The notes under the pieces are model-generated. The model was not told where the DNA came from. It searched no databases and saw only the letters and a list, made by a program, of their open reading frames with translations. From assembly GCA_039619475.1 (NCBI GenBank), contig CM077115.1, positions 144,030,274 through 144,094,273 of the forward strand: a stretch of DNA of 64,000 nt, in the 5' to 3' direction. Below, one piece after another: positions 12,241-23,400 of the stretch. Origin of the DNA: Icerya purchasi (lineage: Eukaryota > Arthropoda > Insecta > Hemiptera > Monophlebidae). Position 1 is the first letter of the stretch. Every line of letters begins with the position of its first letter. The position numbers and the translations under genes were made by a program.

Positions 12241-12910
12241 ATTTGCAGAACAGGTGCTAAATTATTAACTTTTCCATTCTCGGCAATTGCATCATTTGTG
12301 AAAAGGCAAAACTGGACAGTTGCCCCGCAAAGAATTTAAAATTCAAAAAAATTATTGGTGATCAGCGAAAACAAAATAAAAATAATACAATTTTTTGTAT
12401 GATTCACTAGTCATTTTTCTGTTTTTTTTTTTGTTCTTATATGTGTATTTGTTTGTTAATAATCATAGTGTCTATTGACTATGACCGCTAGGAAGTTATC
12501 GTATATAAAAAATAAAATTTGTATCAATAATGTATTCAGGGGCGTCTCAAGCATGCCAAGTTGTGGGAGTGGTGCATAACCCAAAATACCGATTCATGAA
12601 TTCATATAATTTAAAAATAATTTTTTTTTATACTGTATAGCTTATATAACAAAATGTTATATGGTGTTTTTTAATGATTTTCTTTAAACTTTTACAATAT
12701 GGGTCTTTTATTTTTTACTTTTGCAGTCAAAACTGATTTAGATCGAACTGTGAGGACTAAATATATTTTTAAGAAAAAATTTTATTAAAAGAAATATCAC
12801 CTTTTAATGCTAAGCCTATAAGACTTTGTAATAATGCTTTACTTTTTCAAACAGTGAGGGTAACTTTTATTTTACACTGTTGTACACTAACCGTTTCTTT
12901 ATAAATTGTT

Positions 12911-13099
12911 TCAACTGGTCTGAATTTTCTTAATAATTTTTGCTTTTAAATTAGTATCGAAAAATCCGCAACTCTTTGTTAACTTGGTAAAAGTTTTCAT
13001 TATATTTGACACTTCTATATCGTCAACCGTTTGTTTGCTTATTTCTTCTTCATCATTTTCATCACTGTTGTTTATTTGACTCTTTGATCGCGGTTTCAT
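12911..13099 (-). CDS. Small acidic ORF in FB-1 left arm, 62 aa, unknown
   Basis: An ATG-started frame (MKPRSKSQINNSDENDEEEI...) ends at a TGA after QTS. It is rich in charged and polar residues with an acidic cluster (DENDEEE) and ends lysine-rich (LKAKIIKKIQ). The same 62 residues occur, identical, in the right arm at 16,004-16,192, both reading outward from the core. The composition is more protein-like than the AT-rich surroundings. I recognise no domain. It may be the first exon of a decayed transposase or an accessory ORF. Identity between copies may only reflect young or homogenised arms. Confidence 0.35.
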   Translation of the reverse strand: MKPRSKSQINNSDENDEEEISKQTVDDIEVSNIMKTFTKLTKSCGFFDTNLKAKIIKKIQTS

Positions 13100-13883
13100 T
13101 GCTGATTAAAACAACTGTTGCAATATTTTTGTCAACGTTTAATTATTCCTTTGATAATAAATTTCCCGATGATCATTCTAATATTGTGAAAAACTTGAAC
13201 TCTGTTTTTATTCCGCAATACTTCAAACTTTTGTATTAAGGGAATTTTACTTACTTTCATTTTAATATGATCAGAATAAAATATATAAATATAATGATTG
13301 AATGATTTAAAACTGAACAGAATTCGCTGTTAATTAAGCGGCTTCTATTGTATAATTCTTTAAATTTCTACAAGTCTGTTGTAGTGACCTAAATTATACG
13401 ATTCTTGGCTGTTGTTAAGAACTTCGCAATTCGACCATAGTTGCAGACAAATACATAAATTAAATATATTTGCACTTCCTTGTTACTAGGTTAATATCTT
13501 GATGCAGAGGGACTAAAAACGTACACAAAAAAAATCTAAAATTTATTTCAATGAAATAGTTCGGAAATTTAAATTATGGTGAAGTTGTGAAAGAGTTTCA
13601 TGTAGAGTTGAGAAAAAATACGTCAAGAACATTATGTTTGATTTACTTGTTACTTAAAATAATCAAATTTCGTACTTTCAGCTAAAATTTATCTGCTTTT
13701 AAAATTCATTATTTTTAATTTCTAATATGGGAGAATTTAATTTTTTAAAATAAAATAAGCAGGGTCCGATACCTTCTGTGATTTTAATAATTTAAAATTA
13801 TTTTTACTTTTGTTGTCTGTAAAAATTAGGTTCTGTTAATTTGCGTGAAAAATTAATAAAGAGTAGAATTTTAGTAGATTTGT

Positions 13884-14680
13884 TTGTTTTTTTTATTTTC
13901 GTCGATCATCTGTTGTTTTTTTTCATTTTTTTTTGCTAAAAGTATCATGCTTAAAATCAAAAATTTAATGGAATCATTGAACGGAGAACTCAGTAATAGG
14001 TTTGATGTTATACAATTAATTCGAAGTACGCTAAAAATATTTCAAGAAATGAATAATGATAAACAAATTACTGCATTGATCAACTTTCTGGTTCTTTTTG
14101 TAAAAAATATTCATAATCCCGAAACTGATTTTTCAAATACAAAGTGCGTTGTGCGCTAAAAAGTTGTGATGAAGCCCTGGGGAGACTACATGTGATGAAG
14201 ATTTTATAACATTCCATTTTAAAAAAAGAGCTGTTTTTGAAGTCTTTACTTCTTGTATTCATGACGACTTATTTAAAATTCTTTCAATTTTTTAACCTTT
14301 TCGAAAAATATTTACAATTCCAGTAAAAAAAATAATTCTTGAATCAAATTAATAATAGATATAATAGATGTAACTTTAAATTTTTGATGGAACATATAGA
14401 ACGTTTACATATTGACGTGCAAATGCTTCTCAACTCTTGCGAAGATTTTACAAGTTTTTTAAGTAATTCAAAAATTGCATTTAAATCATAAAATGTACTG
14501 CCTTTTGCATTCAAATCTGGTCATTTTATTTTATCATTATTTTTATTGTCACCGTCTTGTGAGCGATCATTTGAGCGCTGAAATTAATTTTCAATCATTC
14601 ACATACAACGATGAGCGGAAACCGTTTGTTTTCATTAATGTTACTTTTTTCTTGATAAAATGTAGTAAATAAAATAAATA
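13884..14680 (+). pseudogene. hAT transposase relic in FB-1 core
   Basis: The core holds broken plus-strand coding sequence. The first block (about 13,947-14,156) reads LMESLNGELSNRFDVIQLIR and continues to a stop, resembling the helical region upstream of the hAT dimerisation domain. Near 14,540-14,572 the frame reads LFLLSPSCERSF, and after a one-base shift ALKLI (14,575-14,589) and TTMSGNRL. This matches the hAT C-terminal signature (SxERSFSALKLIK...LRSTMxxxRLxxLALL). Multiple stops and frameshifts separate the blocks. I cannot see the DDE residues. It identifies the core as hAT-derived and non-functional. Confidence 0.6.
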
Positions 14681-16003
14681 CTCATAAAACAGTCAAACTG
14701 TAATCAAAGTTAAACTTTAAAAAATAAAAACGAAAATCGAAATTTACTTCGCAATTAATTTCTATTATAAAATATAACATTTGCTTCATATAATTCAATG
14801 CATATTGTCCTTTTCAGGGTCGATCAAAAGTAGAAAGAGTTTTTCGAGTTTAAATAAAATACATATTTTTAAAGTCGGACTCATTAAATTCGGAGATTTT
14901 ACATTTTAATTAAAGATTTTATAATATGCTTATTGCTGTTTTCAAATTCGTCTCATTTAAAATTTTTTTTATTAATTTCAATAAAATATATATTTCAAAA
15001 TTAAGTACATTAAATCTCATATTTGAATTAAGAGTTTTATAACGAAAACATCATGATTTTGCCAAATGATTAATGTTTTTTTATCCACCTTAAAGTATTT
15101 TGTCCACAAAATTGTATTTATGCTACAATACTTTTAATTTCTTTTCTTCTATACATCTTTTTCCTACGTTTATGGGCCACTTATTGGCTCCCCGTCAACC
15201 ACACTCATCACAAAACATAATAATAAATTTCTCCAACAACGAATGGCATTTCCAGATAATACTAAAGCAAATAACCGTTTTGTTTAGAATTCTTAGTAAA
15301 AATAATTTTAAATTATTAAAATCACAGAAGGTATCGGACCCTGCTTATTTTATTTTAAAAAATTAAATTCTCCCATATTAGAAATTAAAAATAATGAATT
15401 TTAAAAGCAGATAAATTTTAGCTGAAAGTACGAAATTTGATTATTTTAAGTAACAAGTAAATCAAACATAATGTTCTTGACGTATTTTTTCTCAACTCTA
15501 CATGAAACTCTTTCACAACTTCACCATAATTTAAATTTCCGAACTATTTCATTGAAATAAATTTTAGATTTTTTTTGTGTACGTTTTTAGTCCCTCTGCA
15601 TCAAGATATTAACCTAGTAACAAGGAAGTGCAAATATATTTAATTTATGTATTTGTCTGCAACTATGGTCGAATTGCGAAGTTCTTAACAACAGCCAAGA
15701 ATCGTATAATTTAGGTCACTACAACAGACTTGTAGAAATTTAAAGAATTATACAATAGAAGCCGCTTAATTAACAGCGAATTCTGTTCAGTTTTAAATCA
15801 TTCAATCATTATATTTATATATTTTATTCTGATCATATTAAAATGAAAGTAAGTAAAATTCCCTTAATACAAAAGTTTGAAGTATTGCGGAATAAAAACA
15901 GAGTTCAAGTTTTTCACAATATTAGAATGATCATCGGGAAATTTATTATCAAAGGAATAATTAAACGTTGACAAAAATATTGCAACAGTTGTTTTAATCA
16001 GCA

Positions 16004-16192
16004 ATGAAACCGCGATCAAAGAGTCAAATAAACAACAGTGATGAAAATGATGAAGAAGAAATAAGCAAACAAACGGTTGACGATATAGAAGTGTCAAATA
16101 TAATGAAAACTTTTACCAAGTTAACAAAGAGTTGCGGATTTTTCGATACTAATTTAAAAGCAAAAATTATTAAGAAAATTCAGACCAGTTGA
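16004..16192 (+). CDS. Small acidic ORF in FB-1 right arm, 62 aa, unknown
   Basis: Identical in sequence to the left-arm ORF and pointing outward. The opposite strand also has an identical pair of 77-codon open stretches (13,006-13,239 plus; 15,864-16,097 minus), hydrophobic and cysteine-containing. These look like shadows of the acidic frame. Confidence 0.35.
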   Translation: MKPRSKSQINNSDENDEEEISKQTVDDIEVSNIMKTFTKLTKSCGFFDTNLKAKIIKKIQTS

Positions 16193-16862
16193 AACAATTT
16201 ATAAAGAAACGGTTAGTGTACAACAGTGTAAAATAAAAGTTACCCTCACTGTTTGAAAAAGTAAAGCATTATTACAAAGTCTTATAGGCTTAGCATTAAA
16301 AGGTGATATTTCTTTTAATAAAATTTTTTCTTAAAAATATATTTAGTCCTCACAGTTCGATCTAAATCAGTTTTGACTGCAAAAGTAAAAAATAAAAGAC
16401 CCATATTGTAAAAGTTTAAAGAAAATCATTAAAAAACACCATATAACATTTTGTTATATAAGCTATACAGTATAAAAAAAAATTATTTTTAAATTATATG
16501 AATTCATGAATCGGTATTTTGGGTTATGCACCACTCCCACAACTTGGCATGCTTGAGGCGCCCCTGAATACATTATTGATACAAATTTTATTTTTTATAT
16601 ACGGTAACTTCCTAGCGGTCATAGTCAATAGACACTATGATTATTAACAAACAAATACACATATAAGAACAAAAAAAAAAACAGAAAAATGACTAGTGAA
16701 TCATACAAAAAATTGTATTATTTTTATTTTGTTTTCGCTGATCACCAATAATTTTTTTGAATTTTAAATTCTTTGCGGGGCAACTGTCCAGTTTTGCCTT
16801 TTCACAAATGATGCAATTGCCGAGAATGGAAAAGTTAATAATTTAGCACCTGTTCTGCAAAT

Positions 16863-17165
16863 CGATGTGCGCTTTTGTCCGTGTGCGCTTTTGTCCGTGT
16901 GCGCTTTTATCTCTGTGCGGTTTTATCCGTGTGCGCTTTTATCCATGTGCGCTTTTATCCGTGTGCGCTTTTATCCGTGTGCGCTTTTATCCGTGTGCGC
17001 TTTTGTCCGTGTGCGCTTTTATCTCTGTGCGGTTTTATCTGTGTGCGCTTTTATCCATGTGCGTTTTTGTCCGTGTGCGCTTTTATCCGTGTGCGCTTTT
17101 GTCCTGTGCGCTTTTGTCCTGTGCGCTTTTGTCCGATGCGCTTTTGTCTTGTGCGCTTTTGTCCG
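16863..17165. repeat. Terminal minisatellite of FB-1, right arm
   Basis: Inverted counterpart of the left array, about nineteen units. The order of unit variants is similar but not identical, and the two arms differ in total length by about one unit, while the rest of the arms pair without gaps. The array has therefore gained or lost a unit since the arms formed. Confidence 0.95.
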
Positions 17166-17171
17166 TGAACC

Positions 17172-17180
17172 AACAGAACT
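17172..17180 (+). repeat. 9-bp target-site duplication of FB-1, right copy
   Basis: AACAGAACT, the partner of 11,908-11,916. The RT frame continues directly from it. Confidence 0.8.
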
Positions 17181-18000
17181 ATATGGGTTATCCAAGGGGA
17201 GTATTCTCTATATTTTTTTTAATTTACATTAAAAAGTTATGTAATGTTAACGGTAGATTATTCAGCTATGCAGATGATATTCTTCACTAATCCCATTTTA
17301 CATTTTACAGGGTTTAACAAAAGAGAATGTAAATACATTCTTCAGAGCTGGTTTAAGAAAAATCGTGTTTGGTAATAAAAACAAGCAAAACACTATCTTC
17401 ACATTATGTACTCAGAAACTTGAATGAAACTTTTGGGGATGAGATAAAAATTAGATCTTGAGCAGAATGCATGATGTAAAATATTTCAGGTTGCAGATAG
17501 ACCATAAATTAACACGGAATAAACGCATCTTAAATCTCGATAGTAAAGTAAGAAAGTTCAATTTCATATTTTACCGGTTGCAATTGTTGTCCGTATTTCT
17601 TCGTAAATCAAAACCAGTCTTATGAAATTTTTTATTGAGCCGAGCAGCAGACTTTTATGTAAAAATACTCCACCGGCCACAGATACTCACTGGATACTCT
17701 ACATATATCGGCAGATCGGGCAGACAGATTATTTCGATGGGAATACACTTCCGCACTCTTCCGTGGGGTTCTGAAAGGTTTAGTTAGTAATATTTTCAAA
17801 ATGTTGAAATTTACAAGGGGAATGGAAAGGCATAAATGTGCAACTATTGCGGTCCCTTACGTCCCTGCGAGAAATTATTCGGGGTTTAAACAGATTGAAA
17901 CGTTAAACCAACCACGTGATCTATTCGAACACGGGGATTTTATTTATTTGTTTATTATTATGATTATTATTATGATTAGTGTTAAATTCTTTCGAATGTG
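17172..18000 (+). pseudogene. RT pseudogene, right half
   Basis: Directly after the FB-1 target duplication the frame reads NYMGYPRGVFSIFFLIYI, a worn form of the GVPQGSxLGPLLFLIYI box. RLFSYADDI follows (near 17,260-17,286), which carries the YADD catalytic motif. Farther on, a shifted frame gives VKYFRLQIDHKLTRNKRI and SKVRKFNFIFYRL, the RT thumb. Downstream blocks are worn. The 17.9-18.0 kb end has ATT/ATG-rich tracts like those after other RT tails here (19.7 and 25.1 kb). It continues the left half at 11.7-11.9 kb. Confidence 0.75.
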
Positions 18001-18170
18001 ACTAAATCTGGCGTGCCGTAAGGTCACTTTAATTTCTAATAGTGTAACATTAATATTTCTCTTAAACAACTGCAATATATGATCGAACCGTTTCAGTATT
18101 ATGATTTAATTAAGTATAATACCACCATGTAAATAAACGTAACTTTTATTGCCTAAGTGTTAGCAGTTAG

Positions 18171-18587
18171 CAAGGCCGTGTCCACGGGGGGGGGGGGGTT
18201 AAACCCTCCCCATGAGAACTGAAATAGTTATTATAAATACAAACAAATCTGAAAAAAATCACAAATTTAAAATAAATATTGATGATTTTTTAGGGTGTTC
18301 TTACCTACTTTTAAAAGAAAAAAGAAAAAATATGCTCCATATTTTTAGGTACTTCATTAATATTTTATGCAAAAATTTTTTTATTACGAGTATAATCAAT
18401 AATATATGTAATTTTTATTAATGTTCATATACGGGGGGTAATTCATTTATGTAAATTATTAATATATAAATCAAAATGATGGAAATTATTAATAGTACGA
18501 ATATTAGTGAAAAATGTATTATAAAATAAATATGCAAAGAAAATTTTCAAAAACCCTCCCCTTTCCAAAATTCTGGGCACGGGCCTG
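18171..18587. mobile_element. hAT MITE with 8-bp target duplication
   Basis: Left end CAAGGCCGTGTCC followed by a G run and CCCTCCCC; right end, inverted, CAGGCCCGTGCCCAGAA. The flanking octamers GCAGTTAG (18,163-18,170) and CCAGTTAG (18,588-18,595) differ at one base, as expected for an 8-bp hAT duplication of some age. Length 417 bp. The interior is AT-rich; an open stretch of about 70 codons inside has no recognisable domain. It was mobilised, if ever, by a transposase encoded elsewhere. Confidence 0.75.
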
Positions 18588-18595
18588 CCAGTTAG

Positions 18596-19750
18596 TACAA
18601 TATAAAGATATCTTACAAAATATTAATTTGTACATTATTAACATTAATAATGTAAAAAACTACTCATTTATAATAAACGTTTAGTTTAAGTTAGAATACA
18701 AATTACTTTTAAAAATTAGTTCTGATTGCTCCTGTTGTCCTTGACGTAAAGTGTACTTACTCGGATACATTTATTTTGCTTTACTTCACTTTATTTCATA
18801 TTTCCATATTGGTAACATTATTTTTAGTGCTATTTTCTATAGGTAATATATTATTTTTTTTATAGTAATTTATATAGTATGATGTTATTCATAATTTATA
18901 ATTTACTGTTGAAGTGTATTAACAAAAGGGACTGAGGGAGAATAAATGATTAGTTTTATAATTAATTGATAAATTTCTCTGTGAACATGGGGCAATGTAT
19001 AATAGCTGTTTAACTTGTAATTTCGGAATATAACATTGCTTAAATTTACTTTCCGCAACATTGCCTTACGTATATATCAAAATGTACCTTATATAGTTAA
19101 CAAAGAAATAAGTTAACATTATTGGTTATTGCTCTTTGTAGCATTAAGGGGTGTTAGAAGTTCAAATGCAATACAGTCCAATTAAACTTTACTTAACCTT
19201 ATGAATATTACTTGTAAGATTCTGGGAGTATGATTATGTGTGCAATGCTTTCTGTATGAGTTTTTGTGGAATGTATGCGTTTATTCGTGCAGGTAACAAC
19301 TTTTTTACGCCTGAGTATGTATAATTGTGGTATGCAAGTATGAATTACTCTAAAATATGCTAGTAACTGTACTTATCATAACTCATAATGTGATCTAGAA
19401 ATAAGCTGTACATAATTTTAACACTACTGTATATAATATAAATTAAACAAATAAATGTCGCTTTGTAAACAACAGCCAATAGGATTGATAATAATGAAAA
19501 TTATCAGTAACTAGGTTGGCTTTTGTACTAGGTAAGAAGAAAATAATTAATAGTTAATAGAATAAACAAAGTAAAATAATTATATAATAATAATCACCAC
19601 TGTTCGCGCAACAATGCGCATTTGTGGTAACCATATTTTAGATAAACAAATTTAAGAATGTACACAATTGAACAAATAAATTGAAATTGAAATTGAAATT
19701 GAATTGAATTATTATGATTATTATGATGGTTATTATGATTATTATGTTTT
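18596..19750 (+). repeat. Retrotransposon 3' untranslated region with TTGAAA tail
   Basis: Near 19,600-19,640 the block CTGTTCGCGCAACAATGCGC precedes an AATAAA and a (TTGAAA)n tail (about 19,680-19,705). A related block, CTGCTCGCGCAGCCATGCGC, occurs at 24,990 before a (TTTGA)n tail. The two are thus 3' ends of one retrotransposon family. Both are followed by an ATT/ATG-rich tract. The region upstream to 18.6 kb is AT-rich and uninformative; it may be the 3' UTR of the RT pseudogene at 17.2-18.0 kb, with the hAT MITE inserted in it. Confidence 0.5.
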
Positions 19751-19754
19751 ACAT

Positions 19755-19898
19755 TTAATTGGTTTAAGTCATATCTTACTAACAGAACTGTAAAAACAAA
19801 AATAAATGGACAGCACAGTGAACTTTCAATTCAAAAATATGAGGTACCGCAAGGAAGTATCCTGGGCCCTATTTTGTTCCTTATTCATATAAATGATT
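19755..19898 (+). pseudogene. RT pseudogene, left half (interrupted by Jockey-like element)
   Basis: The frame reads FNWFKSYLTNRTVKTK, then KYEVPQGSILGPILFLIHIND, which are canonical RT palm blocks. It stops abruptly at 19,898, where the Jockey-like element begins. The frame continues at 23,463 with LCKLRVYGKIFCYADDS. Joining the halves restores the usual spacing between the PQGS and YADD boxes. Confidence 0.85.
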
Positions 19899-20453
19899 CA
19901 CTGGGATAAATATGTCCGTAAAAGTGTCTTAGTACAATGTTATAATTGTCAAAAATTTGGACATGTATCTCAAAATTGTAACCTTCCACCAAGATGTGTT
20001 TCATGTGGCCTGTACCACCCTAATGAACCTTGTAAAAAGTTAAATATGCCTAAATGCGCCAACTGCGAGGGGTCTCATGCCGTTAATTCCAGTGACTGCT
20101 CAGTCTACAAACGACTGCTTCAGCTACGTCCGAGCAGAAAATTATCTGATACTAGATATAGATCACCCTTGCTGACGCATAACCTTACTACTGATTTACC
20201 TAAAAATCGGAAGCAGGATCACATTACTTATGCTCAGGTGGCTGGTGGTGCTCATAATACCTCCCCTAAAATTAATACCACGTCAGATAATTCTTCCCTT
20301 CTTTCTATGCTTTCATTCTTAAAAGAATTCAATCTGCCCAAGATTTTAAAAGTTATTCAAATAATCAGTAATAAACTTAAAATGAATGTAAATAACGATG
20401 TTATGTCTAAGCTAATTATTATTTTTGAAACATGTATTGAACTATTGTTATGA
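19893..20453 (+). CDS. ORF1 (Gag-like, CCHC zinc knuckles), N-truncated
   Basis: The nucleic-acid-binding ORF1 protein of a Jockey-type retrotransposon, thought to coat element RNA and act in the ribonucleoprotein. Three zinc knuckles follow each other: CYNCQKFGHVSQNC, CVSCGLYHPNEPC and CANCEGSHAVNSSDC. They are followed by a hydrophilic linker and a leucine/isoleucine-rich tail. The first codons (ATG at 19,893) come from the flanking RT sequence, so the natural N-terminal half is missing. The stop TGA at 20,451-20,453 overlaps the ORF2 start in the arrangement ATGA. This suggests coupled re-initiation of ORF2, as inferred for other non-LTR elements. Confidence 0.85.
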   Translation: MIHWDKYVRKSVLVQCYNCQKFGHVSQNCNLPPRCVSCGLYHPNEPCKKLNMPKCANCEGSHAVNSSDCSVYKRLLQLRPSRKLSDTRYRSPLLTHNLTTDLPKNRKQDHITYAQVAGGAHNTSPKINTTSDNSSLLSMLSFLKEFNLPKILKVIQIISNKLKMNVNNDVMSKLIIIFETCIELLL

Positions 20454-23400
20454 ATAATTTAAATATAGTTGCCTGGAATTGTTGTTCTATAGCTGACAAA
20501 CATAACGAGCTTCATAATTTCTTAATTTCGAACAAAATACACGTAGCTGCCCTATCAGAGACCAGACTGGATATTACCTGATTTCCTGGTTATTATATTT
20601 ACAGGAATGACATTTCTCGTAGGAGCGGAGGAGTCGCTATACTAATTGATAAAAGAATAAAGCATAATACCGTTTACTTACCACCGTTAGGTTGTTTACA
20701 AGCTGTTGGAGTTCAAGTCTATAATAGCGCATCACAAAATTATAACGCTCGAAGCAGCGTATTTATTTATGCTGTTTACAAACCGCCTAGATCAATGCAT
20801 AATTTCTGTAATGATATCCTTTCACTAACCAGATCTAATAATCACGTGCTTCTAATCGGTGATCTCAATTGTAAAAACAAAATCTGGAACTGTTTTTCCA
20901 ACAATGCAGCTGGTAATATGTTATATCAATTATCTATACGTGAAAACCTACAAATTCTTGCTCCTAGAGAACCAACATATTTTCCATCGATACTCCGGTT
21001 AAGGCCAAGCGTCTTAGACATTGCTGTCGTAAAAAACTTAAGCATGACTTCTCCAATCTCTCTAAACTGTCTATCTTCAGACCACAATCCTATCTACACT
21101 GCTATTACTGATAATCGACAGTATATATCGAATGTATCCTATTTTAACTATAGTAGGGCTAATTGGGATTATTTCAAACAGTATATTTCAGATAACGTTA
21201 ACCTAAACGATCCTATAGTCGATTCTTCTAACGTAGAATCTCGACTTACATCTTTCACAAAATTAATCAATGATGCTACTACTCTTTCTGTTCCAACTAA
21301 TACTCGTACCCATTCTGAAAAAACACCTCTACCCACTACTATCTTAACGGCTATAAAATTTAAAAATTACGTCAGAAGATTTCTCAATAATAATAGATCA
21401 CATAGCAATGCTAAACATATTAGAACTCTATATAACTTTACATCTAAACTAGTGCGCTATATGCTTCGCAATCACAGAAATAATTGCTCTAAACAGGTCC
21501 TTTCTAGTCTTAACATAAAAGATAAGAGTTTGTGGAAAGTATGTAAACAGTATAATAGACAGCCTTGCTCCATTCCTCCGCTGCTCGACTTGAACTCCAA
21601 CTGCTACGTTTATCAAGATCGAAATAAAGCTGAATTGCTTTCAGCGCATTACTTTTCCGTATACGGTCAAAATTCTCATCTTGCAACTAATTACCAACGA
21701 AATAAAATCAGAGATCATGTCGCTCGTTTTTTAGAGATTGCTAGTATTAGCCTAACCCAGGTGAAACTTTCTACGCCCAAAGAAATTCGTAATTATATCA
21801 AAAAACTTAGTTCCAGCATGTCCGTCGGGAACGATAATATTCCCAACATTGTTTTAAAAAATATCCCAAATAAAGGTATCGTAGAGTTAAATAATATAAT
21901 AAATGGCATCCTAAAAACTGGATACTTTCCTCAAGCATGGAAAATTGCAAAAGTAGTTCCAATACCCAAGCTTGGTAAAGATGCGTCAAATATTGTTAAT
22001 ATTAGACCCATTAGCCTTTTGTGCAATATGAGTAAAATTGCTGAAAGAGTACTGCTCAAGAGATTAAGAGAACACTCGAATATTAATAATTTAATCCCAA
22101 TAAGTCAATTTGGGTTCCAACCTCGTCACTCTACTACTCAGCAAGTTGCCAGAATAACCGAATTCATCACGGACAATTTTAATCAAAATAAACATTCTGG
22201 GTTAGTACTCTTTGATGTGGCTAAAGCTTTCGATACTACCTGGCATCGAGGACTTATATACAAACTAATAAATTCTAAATTTCCTGCTTACTTAATTAAA
22301 ATAATTATAAACTACCTTAACCACCGACTGTTTTACGTAACTCTTAATAACTATCAATCCACAAGTAAAACTGTCCTTGCAGGCGTACCGCAAGGTAGTG
22401 TTCTCGGGCCCTTCCTCTTTATATTGTTTCTCAGCGACTTTCCTAAAATTTCTAACACTGAGGTCGCTTTATATGCTGACGATGTTGCCCTCTATTGTAG
22501 TTCTTATAGACCTAGTACCATAAGTAACAGACTTCAGAGAGCCTCGACACGCGTTCTAAAATACTTTACCCGATGGCAGATTAATATTAATCCATCAAAG
22601 ACCCAAGCGATATTCTTTACCCGCCGGCGACCCCAATTGCCAAGAAAACTAATCATTTCTGGAAATGACATTGCCTGGTCTAATCACATCAAATATCTTG
22701 GCTTAATATTAGACAGCAAATTAACTTACAGCAAACATATCGAGTACATCTCGGTTAAAACAAACAGAGCTATCTCGCTAGTATATCCCTTGCTCAATCG
22801 CAAATCCTATTTAAGTGCAAGTAACAAATTTGTCATCTACAAATCACTTATAAGGCCTATTATCACATATTCTTGTCCAGTGTGGTCTTCTGTTAGTAGG
22901 GCACATTATAACAAGCTACGGGTAATCCAAAATCGATGCTTAAGATGTATTCTTGGAGAAAATAGATACACAAGAATAGCATATATGCATAACATTTTAG
23001 AGTTACCGCAAATCAGAGATTATGTTTTGAGTGCAACTACTAAGTTCTGTGATAAATGTATAGGGCACGAGAACTTACTTATCAGCTCTATTGGTAACTA
23101 TGATTCCAGGCAACTACGCACTATGTATACTAAGTACAAACATCGTAGACTTAAGCATAATATATTATTCTGAATTATTTAACGTTAGTACTAGTATTTA
23201 GTTTTAGTTTTATTTTAAAATTATTCTATTTGATAATCACTGTGTAAATATCTATGTAATGTGGCACTAGCCACCTAGTCCTCCCCTCCTGTAGTAGGTT
23301 TTTGATTCTTTTCCTACTAACTTAAACGTCGCATATCATGTCTTATTTATATGTATATTCATTCATTTCGTTATGTGGTAAGACTCGTGTCGGTACACAT

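Larger units (their letters stand above)
12537..16566. mobile_element. hAT-like termini inside the FB-1 arms
   Basis: Both arms contain CAGGGGCGYCTCAAGCATGC (12,537 inwards, and inverted ending at 16,566). CAGGGGCG is a typical hAT terminal inverted repeat. The flanking octamers are AATGTATT and AATACATT, reverse complements rather than a clean direct duplication, because the palindrome extends beyond them. With the transposase relic in the core, the simplest reading is a hAT element captured within the foldback and then duplicated in inverted orientation. The order of events is inference. Confidence 0.5.
11917..17171. mobile_element. 5.26-kb foldback transposon with minisatellite termini ('FB-1')
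   Basis: An inverted-repeat element with arms 11,917-13,808 and 15,295-17,171 and a 1,486-bp unique core. Paired coordinates sum to 29,103 throughout the non-minisatellite part, so those arms lack length differences. The few mismatches I saw (for example GTTATCG versus GTTACCG, and GGCGTCTC versus GGCGCCTC) suggest roughly 99% identity. The outermost parts are tandem 15-16-bp repeats, as in foldback transposons. The 9-bp direct repeat AACAGAACT flanks it exactly (11,908-11,916 and 17,172-17,180). The left end begins GGTGACCGGATAAAAGCGCA and the right end, inverted, GGTTCACGGACAAAAGCGCA. A 9-bp duplication fits Drosophila FB elements and the Mutator-like (MULE) group; assignment to either is inference. 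No intact transposase is present. Confidence 0.85.
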
